A DNA stretch of 64,000 nucleotides from Clostridia bacterium (GCA_017503105.1 JAFVTS010000035.1:91717-155716), one strand, 5' to 3'; positions 7,617 through 15,842 are shown, counted from the first letter of the stretch. Program-made: numbers and translations. Notes: a model not told the origin generated them from the sequence alone.

Positions 7617-8755
7617 AAGTGTCCGAACTTAAAATTACAGATATAAAAACGACCACCGACAAGGAGGATCTCGTTTTCATAAACGTGGACGAAGAACCAT
7701 TCCGTATTTACGGGGTGTACAGAGATGGTGAGTGCTATCGCAGAATCCCTGCGAGCGTTGCAGATAGATGTAATGATTTTCTTAAGTCTTACAAGCTGAC
7801 AACGGCAGGCGGACGCGTTCGCTTCGTCACAAACAGCGAGTGCATAACTGTCAGAGTCGTGCTCACGGGTGCTGTGAGAAAAGACATTATGACCGACGCC
7901 ACGGCGTCGGGCGTTGACGTATATCTCGGTGAAAATTATTTCGCAACGGTAAAGAACAACGTTATCTTCAATGCCGGAACGGGGGAAAGGCTCCCGGGAG
8001 TTCTTGAATCCTCCGGCGGCGGAGTCGCTTTGCCCCCCGACGGCGTTGACATCGCCTTTGAAGCCGCGGTTGGACTCGGAGACACAAAAGGTCAGACCGT
8101 AACGCTTAATATGCCCGTTTTCAACGGTGTCAAGGCAATGTACGTCGGGCTCAAAAAAGATGCTGAAATTTCACACGCCCCCGACTATTCCCTTGAAAAG
8201 CCCATCGTTTTCTACGGCTCGTCCATAACGCACGGTGCCTGCTCCTCGCGCCCCGGTATGATATATGAAAATCAGCTCTCGCGAGAGCTTGACTTCAATT
8301 ATATCAACCTTGGATTTGCGGGCGGAGCGAAGGCAGATCGCGCTATATCCGAGTATATCGCGGACCTTGATATGAGTATTTTCGTTTACGATTACGATCA
8401 TAATGCTCCGGACGCCGAGTACCTTGAACAAACGCACGAGCGTATGTTCCTTGAATTCAGGGCGAAAAATCCCGATATTCCCGTACTTATGCTCTCCCGT
8501 CCGTACGGAAAGCTTACCGCTGACGTTATACGCCGTCAGGAAATAATTAAAAAGACGTACGAAAACGCAAAGATGCGCGGTGATGAGAACGTATATCTCG
8601 TCCTTGGCTCGGAGTTCTTCCCCGAATGGCTCGGCGGTGACTTCTCAGTTGACGGTTGCCACCCGAACGATATCGGCTTTATGTATATGAAGGAGGCCAT
8701 TGCGCCAACTCTTAAAAAGATGATAGAAAAAGTCAAGGCACGCGGCGTAAGATGA
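7613..8755 (+). CDS. SGNH/GDSL hydrolase, paralogue 3
   Basis: 380 residues from ATG 7613, which overlaps the TGA of paralogue 2 (ATGA) and has TTGGAGG at proper spacing; the open frame extends 21 bases further upstream. It keeps YGSSITHGAC, GFAGGAKAD, DYDHN and DGCHPNDIGF. The beta domain (GVDVYLG) carries an extra 30-40 residue Gly/Pro-rich loop (FNAGTGERLPGVLESSGGG) absent from the other two. Ends at a bidirectional terminator. Confidence 0.88.
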   Translation: MKVSELKITDIKTTTDKEDLVFINVDEEPFRIYGVYRDGECYRRIPASVADRCNDFLKSYKLTTAGGRVRFVTNSECITVRVVLTGAVRKDIMTDATASGVDVYLGENYFATVKNNVIFNAGTGERLPGVLESSGGGVALPPDGVDIAFEAAVGLGDTKGQTVTLNMPVFNGVKAMYVGLKKDAEISHAPDYSLEKPIVFYGSSITHGACSSRPGMIYENQLSRELDFNYINLGFAGGAKADRAISEYIADLDMSIFVYDYDHNAPDAEYLEQTHERMFLEFRAKNPDIPVLMLSRPYGKLTADVIRRQEIIKKTYENAKMRGDENVYLVLGSEFFPEWLGGDFSVDGCHPNDIGFMYMKEAIAPTLKKMIEKVKARGVR

Positions 8756-8772
8756 GCCCCGTGTTGAGAAAA
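8756..8772 (+). repeat. 3'-proximal CCCGTGTT motif, half copy
   Basis: GCCCCGTGTTGAGAAAA begins right after the stop codon at 8755. It matches one half of the palindrome seen whole at 26333-26356 and 39796-39816. Confidence 0.4.
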
Positions 8773-8798
8773 TAAACTCAATGTAAATTAAAGTTGAC

Positions 8799-8827
8799 AA
8801 AAAACGAGGCGTATTCGCCTCGTTTTT
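8799..8827. terminator. Bidirectional terminator between SGNH operon and Na/Pi transporter
   Basis: AAAAAACGAGGCG and CGCCTCGTTTTTT pair with a short loop, giving U runs in both directions between convergent genes. Confidence 0.8.
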
Positions 8828-8840
8828 TGTTTGCCCCGAT

Positions 8841-10604
8841 TTATACTAATTTCGGAAGAAGAGAATACTTTTCCGAATATTTCTCGTAAAGCTCGTCGTA
8901 AGCGGCGCTTCCGCCCTTGACGTCACGCGTGTAGCCGTGCATACCGAGGCTTGAGCGATCGATCTCAATAACGCAGCCTGCGATGTTGGAGCAGTGATCG
9001 GCTATGCGCTCAAGATTCGTAAGAAGGTCGGAGAGAATGAAGCCGAGCTCGACCGTACATTCGTTTCTTTTGAGTCTTGCGATATGATTGAGCCTTATAT
9101 CGGATTGCAGATCGTCTATTACCGTTTCAAGGGGTTCGACGGTCTTTGCAAGCTCTACGTCATTCTCCTTGAAGCTGCGGAGGGCGATGTCGATTATTTC
9201 TCCGACGGCGTCGGTCATAACGTCAAGCTCGCGCTTTGCCGAATCGGAAAAAGCTACATTCTTTTCATACATTTCGCGCGATGATTCCGCAAGATTTACC
9301 GCGTGGTCGGAAAGACGCTCAAGGTCGCCTATCATATGAAGCAGCTTCGTTACCTCAAGATTATCCTCCGCGCTGAGCTCACGACCCGATATCTTGAGCA
9401 GGTAGGAGCCTATCTCGTCTTCGAGCACGTCCGCTCTGTCTTCATCTTTTGTTACGTATTCCATATCGGAGTCGCTGTATGCATCGAGCATTCCGATGGA
9501 GCGCTTTACGGACGAAAGCGAGAGGTCTGCCATCTCGAATGCGACGGCTTTAGTTCTGTCAATAGCAACCGCAGGTGTCGCGAGAAGACGCTCGTCGAAG
9601 AGGGCGGTCTTTTCTGCGGTGCCGGATTTATCCCTGACTGTGATAGTTGCAAGCTTGCCAAGCAGACGTCCGAAGGGAAGAAGTATAAGCGTTGCGGTGA
9701 TGTTGAACGCGGAGTGAACTATCGCAATTCCCACTTCGTCAATGTAAGGCGGTAGCATTGCTTCTATATCGAAGACGTGATCGCAAACGCTGAAGGCGGC
9801 GAGCAGCACCACTGTGCTTATAATATTGAAGTAAAGGTGCACCATTGCGACTCTTTTTGCGTTTTTGTTAGCACCGACGGAGGAGATCATAGCAGTCACG
9901 CACGTACCGATATTCTGACCCATTATTATCGGAATAGCCGATATGAAGGGGATCTGCCCCGTTGCGGCAAGCGCCTGCAAAATACCGACGGATGCGGAAG
10001 AGGACTGAATTATAGCGGTTACGAGCGCTCCGACGAGAACGCCGAGGATGGGATTCTTGAATTTTGTGAAAAGATTCGTGAATTCAGGGACGTTCTTGAG
10101 CCCGCTGACCGCGTCGGACATTGCGTCCATTCCGAAAATGAGCACGGCAAAGCCGAGTAAGGCAAGGCCGATATCCTTTTTTCTCGCGTTCTTGATGAAG
10201 ACGAAGAGGATAACGCCGATTGCCGCCAGAATCGGCGTAAACGTTGAGGGCTTGAATATCTGAACGATGAAGCTGTCGCCTTCAAGACCCGAAAGGCTGA
10301 GTATCCACGCGGTGATGGTCGTACCGACGTTCGCTCCCATAATGACGGGGATCGCCGACGTAAGAGTCATAAGACCCGAGTTTACAAAGCCGACGAGCAT
10401 TACGGTCGTTGCCGACGAGCTTTGTATGATGGCAGTAACGGTCATACCGAGAATGAAGCCCTTGACGGGGTTTGACGTAAACTTGCCGAGAATGTTTTTC
10501 ATTTGCCGACCCGCGCTTCGTTCAAGTGCGTCACCCATAACCGTCATTCCGAAGAGGAAGAGGGCGATGCCGCCGACGAGCGCGAGAATTTCCTGGTAAC
10601 CCAT
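8841..10604 (-). CDS. Na+/phosphate cotransporter family protein with C-terminal PhoU-like domain
   Basis: 587 residues. The N-terminal ~320 residues contain two inverted Na_Pi_cotrans repeats, each with the QSSSATT or QSSSASV motif (TAIIQSSS appears twice) among roughly eight to nine membrane segments; GGIALFLFGMTVMGDALE is the usual start. Residues about 340-560 are helical and PhoU-like (LHMIGDLERLSDHAVNLAE, LSDLLTNLERIADHCSN). The family imports phosphate with sodium across the plasma membrane and the PhoU part probably gates it. It is monocistronic; the ribosome binding site is GAGGT. Confidence 0.92.
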   Translation of the reverse strand: MGYQEILALVGGIALFLFGMTVMGDALERSAGRQMKNILGKFTSNPVKGFILGMTVTAIIQSSSATTVMLVGFVNSGLMTLTSAIPVIMGANVGTTITAWILSLSGLEGDSFIVQIFKPSTFTPILAAIGVILFVFIKNARKKDIGLALLGFAVLIFGMDAMSDAVSGLKNVPEFTNLFTKFKNPILGVLVGALVTAIIQSSSASVGILQALAATGQIPFISAIPIIMGQNIGTCVTAMISSVGANKNAKRVAMVHLYFNIISTVVLLAAFSVCDHVFDIEAMLPPYIDEVGIAIVHSAFNITATLILLPFGRLLGKLATITVRDKSGTAEKTALFDERLLATPAVAIDRTKAVAFEMADLSLSSVKRSIGMLDAYSDSDMEYVTKDEDRADVLEDEIGSYLLKISGRELSAEDNLEVTKLLHMIGDLERLSDHAVNLAESSREMYEKNVAFSDSAKRELDVMTDAVGEIIDIALRSFKENDVELAKTVEPLETVIDDLQSDIRLNHIARLKRNECTVELGFILSDLLTNLERIADHCSNIAGCVIEIDRSSLGMHGYTRDVKGGSAAYDELYEKYSEKYSLLPKLV

Positions 10605-10789
10605 AATAATACCTCGCTTTTAAAAATGAAATTTGTTTTGAATGACGTATTTAGTTTATCACACTTTTGTAAAAAGCAAAACCAAGACGGTGTTAAAAAC
10701 ACGTTAAATCGTGTAAGGATTCAAAAATATAAATTTTTTGCTCGGAATTTGAAAAAAATAAAAATTTTTGATTTACCTATTTACATTTT

Positions 10790-10818
10790 TTTAGCTTTAT
10801 GCTACAATCAAATCACAA
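10790..10818 (+). promoter_or_regulatory. Promoter for the oxidoreductase/isomerase pair
   Basis: TTTACA (10790-10795), 17-bp spacer, TACAAT (10813-10818), 40 bp before the start codon. Confidence 0.7.
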
Positions 10819-10857
10819 ATGACTTAAATTAAAATATAAATTTTTGGAGGCTTAAAA

Positions 10858-11922
10858 ATGGAAAAACACGTAGTTGCAGTCATAGGATGCGGAAGAATAG
10901 CGAACGGATCGCATTTCCCCGCACTCGAAAAGCTTGATAACGTCAGAGTGAAGTACGCTTGTGACCTTATCGAAAAGAAGGCGCTTGACGCGAAGGAAAA
11001 ATATTCTAAGGTAGAGAACGCTATAACCGATTATAACGTAGCTCTCGCAGACCCTGAGGTTGAGGCTGTGTTCGTTCTTACTCCCAATTTCGCTCATTAT
11101 ACGGTTACTATGGATGCTCTCAGAGCGGGCAAGCACGTCTTCTGTGAGAAGCCCATAACGGTAAATTACAAGCTCTCCTGCGAGATGGCGGAAGAGGCTA
11201 AAAAGCAGAACAGACTTCTCGTTATCGGCGTTTGCAACCGCTTCCACAGATCCGTTGAGATGATAAAGCAAATGTACGAAGAGGGCAAGCTCGGAAACAT
11301 TTATCACGTTGTTTGTAACTTCCGCGCACAAAGATCCATTCCCGGTCTTGGCGGAGATTTCACCACGAAATCGCAGTCGGGCGGCGGCGTGCTTATCGAC
11401 TGGGGCGTGCATTATCTCGACCTTATTCTTTACATACTCGGCTCTCCGAAGATCAAGACCGTCACCTGCGACGCGTACTGCGAGATGGCAAAGGATATGA
11501 AGTCCTACAAGTATAAGTCGATGTGGGCTGAGGACACAGCTGATTTTGAAAACGGAACAAACGACGTTGACGACTGCGTCAGCGGTTATATACGCACCGA
11601 CTCGGGCGTTTCCATCTCCTTCAACGGCTCTTGGGCGCAGAACATTCCCGACGAGGATAAATATATCGACTTCCTTGGCGATAAGGGCGGCGTAAGACTC
11701 AAGTATTGGTCTAACTTTAAGTATTTCGACGGTCAGACGCTTGAAACGGAAATTCCCGAGTTTGATATTCCTCCCGCGCATCACGTCGAGGACGAGGATT
11801 TCATTCGCTGCCTTGAATCGGGAGAAGAGAACAGATGCTATATCGACAACATTCTTGAAACGATGAAGCTCCTCGACGCTCTTTACGAGTCTTCCGAAAA
11901 GAAGGCAGAGATAAGATTTTAA
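10858..11922 (+). CDS. Gfo/Idh/MocA family sugar dehydrogenase
   Basis: 354 residues. The Rossmann motif is GCGRIANGSHFPAL at the N-terminus, and the family lysine appears in HVFCEKPITVN near residue 100. H182-type catalytic region GVLIDWGVHYLDLILYILG follows. The family oxidises or epimerises sugars and cyclitols with bound NAD(P). Start is supported by TTTTTGGAGG. It forms a two-gene unit with the sugar isomerase downstream, so the pair likely interconverts a keto-sugar or inositol intermediate; the exact substrate cannot be read. Confidence 0.88.
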   Translation: MEKHVVAVIGCGRIANGSHFPALEKLDNVRVKYACDLIEKKALDAKEKYSKVENAITDYNVALADPEVEAVFVLTPNFAHYTVTMDALRAGKHVFCEKPITVNYKLSCEMAEEAKKQNRLLVIGVCNRFHRSVEMIKQMYEEGKLGNIYHVVCNFRAQRSIPGLGGDFTTKSQSGGGVLIDWGVHYLDLILYILGSPKIKTVTCDAYCEMAKDMKSYKYKSMWAEDTADFENGTNDVDDCVSGYIRTDSGVSISFNGSWAQNIPDEDKYIDFLGDKGGVRLKYWSNFKYFDGQTLETEIPEFDIPPAHHVEDEDFIRCLESGEENRCYIDNILETMKLLDALYESSEKKAEIRF

Positions 11923-11968
11923 TTAAAAAAGAGAAACGCTTTATTATTAACAAAGGTAGGTTTTCTGT

Positions 11969-12811
11969 ATGAAACTCGGTATAATAACCAACAGCTTTAA
12001 AAGAGGAACGAAGGAGGCTATCCTTGCAGCGAAGGCGCTCGGTGCTGACGGCGTTCAGATATATGCGGCAAGAGGCGACTTCAATTACGCGACCCTTACC
12101 GACGCCGACGTTCAGGACTATAAGAAATTCCTCGCGGATAACGGAATGGTGATAAGCGCGCTTTGTGGCGATCTCGGTCATCCCGGATTCCAGGACCCGC
12201 AGAAGAATCCCGAGAGAATAGCCGCGACCAAGGGCATTATCGACCTTGCTGTAAAGCTTGACACGAAGATAGTAACGACCCACGTCGGCGTCATTCCCGA
12301 ATATGAAACGAGCCCGAAGTATCAGATGATGCTCGCGGCGCTTCGCGAGGTCGGCGATTACGCGCACGAAAGAGGCGTTACTCTCGCAATAGAAACGGGA
12401 CCCGAGCTTGCAACGACGCTTCTCAAGTTCGTAAACTGCGCGGGTGACGGCGTAGGTGTAAACCTTGACCCCGCAAACTTCGTTATGGTAACGGGTCAGG
12501 ACCCCGCAGAGGCTGTTTATCTTATCGGTAAAAAGATAGTTCACACCCACGTGAAGGACGGCGTTATGCTCGTGCGCGTTGACCCCAACGCCATCTACGG
12601 TGATGCAGACGTCGAGGATGAGATCAGGGGCGCGCGCTTCTTCGCCGAGGTTCCCGTAGGAGAGGGAAGCGTTAATTGGGACAGATACGTAAAGGCTCTT
12701 CGCGACGTGGGATATGATGGATTCCTTACCATCGAGCGTGAGGTCGGAGAGGATCCCGCCGCCGATATCAAGACCGCGATAGACTTTATGAAGTCAAAGA
12801 ATATGATCTGA
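11969..12811 (+). CDS. Sugar phosphate isomerase/epimerase (xylose isomerase-like TIM barrel)
   Basis: 280 residues. The chain has the AP_endonuc_2/xylose-isomerase-like barrel pattern: ADGVQIYAARG, TTHVGVIP, LAIETGPE, VGVNLDPANFVM, VHTHVKDG and FLTIEREVG, whose Glu, Asp and His residues bind the divalent metal. Such enzymes isomerise or epimerise ketoses and inosose. It lies 46 bp behind the Gfo/Idh/MocA gene and is followed by a strong terminator, so the two form one operon. Confidence 0.87.
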   Translation: MKLGIITNSFKRGTKEAILAAKALGADGVQIYAARGDFNYATLTDADVQDYKKFLADNGMVISALCGDLGHPGFQDPQKNPERIAATKGIIDLAVKLDTKIVTTHVGVIPEYETSPKYQMMLAALREVGDYAHERGVTLAIETGPELATTLLKFVNCAGDGVGVNLDPANFVMVTGQDPAEAVYLIGKKIVHTHVKDGVMLVRVDPNAIYGDADVEDEIRGARFFAEVPVGEGSVNWDRYVKALRDVGYDGFLTIEREVGEDPAADIKTAIDFMKSKNMI

Positions 12812-12851
12812 AAGCATTTGCTTTTTAAGGACGTTTAGTTCTGAGCTTATG

Positions 12852-12880
12852 AAAAAAGGAGCGAAATTCGCTCCTTTTTT
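12852..12880 (+). terminator. Terminator after the isomerase gene
   Basis: AAAAAAGGAGCGAA and TTCGCTCCTTTTTT form a perfect stem ending in six T. Confidence 0.8.
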
Positions 12881-12901
12881 CATATAATAATTTAAAACCC
12901 C

Positions 12902-12930
12902 TTTACAAATTTTGAAAACGGTGCTATAAT
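12902..12930 (+). promoter_or_regulatory. Promoter for structured RNA copy A
   Basis: TTTACA (12902-12907), 17-bp spacer, TATAAT (12925-12930). The predicted transcript starts at about 12937, exactly where the closing helix of the RNA begins. The same hexamers and spacing precede copy B. Confidence 0.75.
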
Positions 12931-12936
12931 AAATAT

Positions 12937-13137
12937 GCCAAACTAATCAAATAATGTGATGCAACATATTTTCACACAAATGGAGTATGATGTTTTTTTG
13001 CTTTTATATGCACAAAATGAATTTGATAAAATGCAAATTTCGCTTTGTGCATATGGATACTCCTATTGGCAATGATTAGTTTGGCGACTATCGAAGTTTG
13101 CGTTTTTGTGCGTCGACTTCGGTTGGCGCACTTTTTA
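12937..13137 (+). ncRNA. Structured leader RNA / candidate riboswitch, copy A
   Basis: About 200 nt between the promoter and the AbrB gene. The 5' end GCCAAACTAATCA (12937-12949) pairs perfectly with TGATTAGTTTGGC (13073-13085), closing the domain. Inside are GGAGTAT/ATACTCC and an inner hairpin of TATGCACAAA with TTTGTGCATA. A U7GCUUU block (12993-13005) and ATACTCCTATT (13057-13067) recur in copy B at 56556-56769. After the closing helix, 13090-13097 can pair with 13116-13123, which would disrupt the terminator at 13108-13136. This is promoter, folded sensor-like domain, antiterminator/terminator, then gene: riboswitch layout. A 6S-like trans-acting RNA is an alternative. I do not recognise it as a named family. 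Confidence 0.65.
13108..13136 (+). terminator. Terminator of RNA copy A with cUUCGg tetraloop
   Basis: GTGCGTCGAC and GTTGGCGCAC pair over 10 bp (three G-U) around TTCG, then five T. It sits 6 bp before the AbrB ribosome binding site, so the gene is expressed only on readthrough. Confidence 0.75.
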
Positions 13138-13152
13138 TTTTGCGGAGGGGTT

Positions 13153-13377
13153 ATGAGAAAGGTGGACAAGCTCGGAAGAATAGTTATACCGATGGAGCTC
13201 AGGCAAAAGTACGGTCTTTTCGAGGGGGCAAGCATAGAATTTCTTGATTCGGGCGACGGAATTACAGTCAAATCTTCGGCACCCACGTGCAAGCTGTGCG
13301 GCAAAGCGATCTCTGCCGACGCCTCGATCCCGCTCTGCGAAAAATGCATTTGCGACGTGAGAGAGACTGCGCGATAA
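13153..13377 (+). CDS. AbrB-type DNA-binding protein with C-terminal C2C2 zinc ribbon
   Basis: 74 residues from ATG 13153 behind GCGGAGGGG; the longer frame upstream runs through the leader RNA and is not used. Residues 1-42 are a SpoVT/AbrB swapped-hairpin domain (RKVDKLGRIVIPMELR). Residues 46-65 form C-x2-C-x12-C-x2-C (CKLC ... LCEKC), likely a zinc knuckle. A paralogue with identical Cys spacing is at 61665-61895. AbrB-like proteins are transition-state or global regulators binding DNA as dimers. Its expression depends on readthrough of the terminator ending RNA copy A. Confidence 0.88.
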   Translation: MRKVDKLGRIVIPMELRQKYGLFEGASIEFLDSGDGITVKSSAPTCKLCGKAISADASIPLCEKCICDVRETAR

Positions 13378-13382
13378 AAAAA

Positions 13383-13442
13383 GAACGGAGAAAAGCCCGT
13401 CTCCGTTCTCAAAAGAGCGAGATGACTGCGTATCTCGTTCTT
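13383..13442. terminator. Double hairpin terminator between convergent genes
   Basis: GAACGGAGA/TCTCCGTTC (13383-13408) is followed by GAGCGAGAT/ATCTCGTTC and a T run ending near 13442. It serves the AbrB gene and, on the minus strand, the glycosyltransferase. Confidence 0.7.
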
Positions 13443-13444
13443 TT

Positions 13445-14644
13445 TTATTCTGTTTTATTTGCGAGTATTCTTTCGTAAAGCGCGAGATATTCGAGATATT
13501 TTTCGTTTTTATCGAAGCGCTCCGCGTTTATTCCGTCCGTCTTCTTCGTGTCGTAAATTGCAGAAAGGAGGGCACCCGTGTCACCTTTTTCGACTATTTT
13601 TGAGTATTTTTCGTCGGCTGACTCGGGGCTTCCGCCCGTATTGTAAGTCACGACGGGCGTTCCGCAGGCAAGGGCTTCCATATTAACGGTGGGGAAGTTA
13701 TCCTCGTAGGTGGGATTTACGAAAACGTCGGCGGCAGAGTAAAGCTCGGCGAGCTCCCTCCCACTGTTGGTGCGCTCTATTCCCGTTACGTTTTCGGGAA
13801 GTGCCGCTATTTGCTTTTTGTTAAGTCCCACGAGCACGACGTGCCATTCCGGTGTGATCTTCTTCGCGATCTCAAGAAAGTCGGCAAGGCCCTTGCGTCT
13901 TTCCCAAACGCTGGCAACTCCGAGTATGATGCGCTTGCCTTCAAGTCCAAGACGCGTCAAAATATCACCCTCGGTCGGCTTGAATACGTCAAGGTCTATG
14001 CCGTTGTTGACCGTCGCAACTTCGTATTTGCCAAGGAATGAAGAGCGCGTGAGTTCCGCAAGCCACGCCGACGGCGTAACGAGCGTCATTTTTTTTACCG
14101 ACGTGAAGAGTTCCTTCTTCTCCTTCAGATTCTTTTTCGAGCGGTCGCGGAGAATGCTCGGCGGGTATTCTCCCTTTGCGGGACAGCTTTCGCACGCTCC
14201 CGTCCTCCACTTGTCGCATTCGACAAAATCGAAATAAGCACAGTGCCCCGTGAACGCCCAACAGTCGTGCAGCGTCCAGACAACGGGCACGTCCGCTTCT
14301 GCAAGGTATTCGAAAAGCATCCTTATATTAAGGTAATAGCCGTGGATATTGTGTAAATGTATGATGTCGGGAGAGAAGGCTTTCATCTCTTTTATCAGCT
14401 TTTTCGTTCCGAGGATCGCGCCCTTGCCTTGGTCGTCAAAAACGAGCCCTCGCGCGAATCTTGCGTAAGCGCCGAGCTTCGTTCCGATATTAACGGTGTA
14501 ATCCTTGCAAAAATCGGGAGCCTTTTCCCGTCCGTAAGCAATTTTGCATTCGTGTCCGTTTTCAAAAAGCATCTTAGCGATGTCGGTGCATATTCTGCCC
14601 GTGCTCCTGATGCCCGCGACGGAGTTTATTTCAAAAACTTTCAA
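13445..14644 (-). CDS. Family 4-like glycosyltransferase (GT-B fold)
   Basis: 399 residues, start TTG at 14644 with GAGG seven bases before it. The N-terminal half has HLHNIHGYYLNI and WTLHDCWAFTGHC, the C-terminal half IILGVASVWERRKGL and EDNFPTVNMEALACGTPVV, which is the E-x7-E nucleotide-sugar motif of retaining GT4 enzymes. A Cys-rich CxxC loop (GACESCP) near residue 155 is common in this subgroup. It transfers sugar from a nucleotide donor, probably to a cell-surface glycan on the cytoplasmic face. It stands alone between convergent and divergent genes, so its pathway is unclear. Confidence 0.87.
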   Translation of the reverse strand: MKVFEINSVAGIRSTGRICTDIAKMLFENGHECKIAYGREKAPDFCKDYTVNIGTKLGAYARFARGLVFDDQGKGAILGTKKLIKEMKAFSPDIIHLHNIHGYYLNIRMLFEYLAEADVPVVWTLHDCWAFTGHCAYFDFVECDKWRTGACESCPAKGEYPPSILRDRSKKNLKEKKELFTSVKKMTLVTPSAWLAELTRSSFLGKYEVATVNNGIDLDVFKPTEGDILTRLGLEGKRIILGVASVWERRKGLADFLEIAKKITPEWHVVLVGLNKKQIAALPENVTGIERTNSGRELAELYSAADVFVNPTYEDNFPTVNMEALACGTPVVTYNTGGSPESADEKYSKIVEKGDTGALLSAIYDTKKTDGINAERFDKNEKYLEYLALYERILANKTE

Positions 14645-14749
14645 GTTCTCGCCTCGTTTTCAGGTTGTTTTTATTATATTCTACCATAAATAAGAGCAAA
14701 GGTCAATATTAAATTTAGGTTAATCTATTATAAAATAACATCCTCTTGC

Positions 14750-14778
14750 TTGACAATTAAGGTAAAAAGTAGTATAAT
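14750..14778 (+). promoter_or_regulatory. Promoter for mgsA
   Basis: TTGACA (14750-14755), 17-bp spacer, TATAAT (14773-14778), a perfect consensus. Confidence 0.8.
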
Positions 14779-14807
14779 CAAATAAAAATCCACATTGGAG
14801 AAAATTT

Positions 14808-15194
14808 ATGCAGACGAAAAAGAAGAAAATAAAGACCGTTGCGCTCATCGCACACGACAACAAAAAGCACGACATAGTCAATTGGGCGCTTCAGAATAAA
14901 GAAATTTTGGCAGAGTACAAGCTCTGCGGTACGGGAACGACGTCAAAGCTGATCTCCGAAGCAACGGGACTTGACGTGAAGGGGTATTTTTCCGGTCCTA
15001 TGGGCGGCGACCTTCAGATAGGAGCAAAGGCTGCCGAGGGCGGTATAGACGTGATAATATTCTTCTGGGATCCCCTTCAGGCTCAGCCGCACGACCCTGA
15101 CGTAAAGGCGCTTTTGCGTATTGCCGTCGTCTACGATATTCCGATAGCAACGAACCGCTCTACCGCCAATCTTATACTTCAAAACTATAAATAA
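14808..15194 (+). CDS. mgsA: Methylglyoxal synthase
   Basis: 128 residues. The chain matches MgsA along its length: ALIAHDNKKHDIVNWA, CGTGTTSKLI (phosphate loop), SGPMGGDLQIGA with the catalytic Asp, FFWDPLQAQPHDPDVKALLRIA and IATNRSTANLIL. It converts dihydroxyacetone phosphate to methylglyoxal and phosphate, a bypass used under phosphate limitation or sugar overload. Monocistronic with its own consensus promoter and terminator. The start is close to the promoter, with GGAGAA as binding site. Confidence 0.95.
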   Translation: MQTKKKKIKTVALIAHDNKKHDIVNWALQNKEILAEYKLCGTGTTSKLISEATGLDVKGYFSGPMGGDLQIGAKAAEGGIDVIIFFWDPLQAQPHDPDVKALLRIAVVYDIPIATNRSTANLILQNYK

Positions 15195-15240
15195 TTTTGC
15201 TGAAAAGCAAGCGTAAAGCAGAATATTCCGATAAGCGAAA

Positions 15241-15277
15241 ACGGGACGGGGAATGTAAAATTCTCCGTCCCGTTTTC
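15241..15277 (+). terminator. Terminator after mgsA
   Basis: ACGGGACGGGGAA (15241-15253) and TTCTCCGTCCCGT (15261-15273) pair almost perfectly, followed by T-rich sequence. Confidence 0.75.
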
Positions 15278-15311
15278 TTGAAAAGCCCGAAATGGGCTGT
15301 GATAGGGCTTA

Positions 15312-15710
15312 TCAGTGGGAGCAATGTCCGCCGCAGGAGTGGTGTCCGCAGGCTTCTCCGTGCTCGTGGTCGTGCTCGTGGTGGGAGCATCTTGCGTTCG
15401 GGTCGTAACCGAGGTTGCCGTTAAGAAGCGCTTCCACCGCTTCATCGCAAGAGCCCGAAACACCGCCGAAGATGCGTATGCCTGCCTCGCCGAGCGCAAT
15501 CTGAGCGCCGCCGCCGATGCCGCCGCAGATGAGGGTGTCAACGCCCGCATCCGAAAGAAATTCCGCGAGCGCTCCGTGTCCTTTACCGTTCGTGCCGACT
15601 ACCTCGGCGCTCGTTATCCTTCCGCTCTCTACCGTATATATTTTGAATTCCTCCGTGTGTCCGAAGTGCGCGAATACCTCTCCGCCCGCGTGAGTTACAG
15701 CTATTTTCAT
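15312..15710 (-). CDS. NifX/NifB-associated iron-molybdenum cluster-binding-like protein with His-rich tail
   Basis: 132 residues. Residues 1-105 match the dinitrogenase iron-molybdenum cofactor (NifX/NafY) fold: MKIAVTHAGGEVFAHFGHTEEF, CGGIGGGAQIAL and IFGGVSG. The tail is extremely rich in His and Cys (HHEHDHEHGEACGHH), a likely metal store or transfer arm. No nif genes are visible, so the role is probably iron-sulfur or metal handling rather than nitrogen fixation. Own promoter at 15744-15772; GGAGG precedes the ATG. Confidence 0.88.
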   Translation of the reverse strand: MKIAVTHAGGEVFAHFGHTEEFKIYTVESGRITSAEVVGTNGKGHGALAEFLSDAGVDTLICGGIGGGAQIALGEAGIRIFGGVSGSCDEAVEALLNGNLGYDPNARCSHHEHDHEHGEACGHHSCGGHCSH

Positions 15711-15743
15711 ACCGTGTTTTCCTCCATAACTTGTTTTTATTTT

Positions 15744-15772
15744 ATTATAAATCTTTTAAGTCAAAAAGTCAA
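15744..15772 (-). promoter_or_regulatory. Promoter for the NifX-like gene
   Basis: Minus strand TTGACT (15767-15772), 17-bp spacer, TATAAT (15744-15749). Confidence 0.7.
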
Positions 15773-15787
15773 GAAGGAAGCAAAAAA

Positions 15788-15842
15788 TGCATAAATGCAT
15801 ATTTATTCGCATAAAACGCACAAATATGCACAAAATATTCAC
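15788..15842. promoter_or_regulatory. Repeated TGCATA/GCACA elements, possible ArgR (ARG box) sites
   Basis: The stretch holds TGCATAAATGCA, TATTCGCATA, then GCACA and TGCACA repeats at roughly 10-bp phasing. ARG boxes are AT-rich 18-bp palindromes of the TGAATAwwwwATTCA type; the resemblance is partial. It lies 70-125 bp before the argG promoter and just behind the NifX-like promoter, so it could serve either. Confidence 0.35.

Noticed and set aside
12937-13085. MITE or insertion element, suggested by inverted ends of copy A
   Set aside because: No target-site duplication is visible, the ends of A and B differ, and promoter and terminator are placed as in a regulatory leader.
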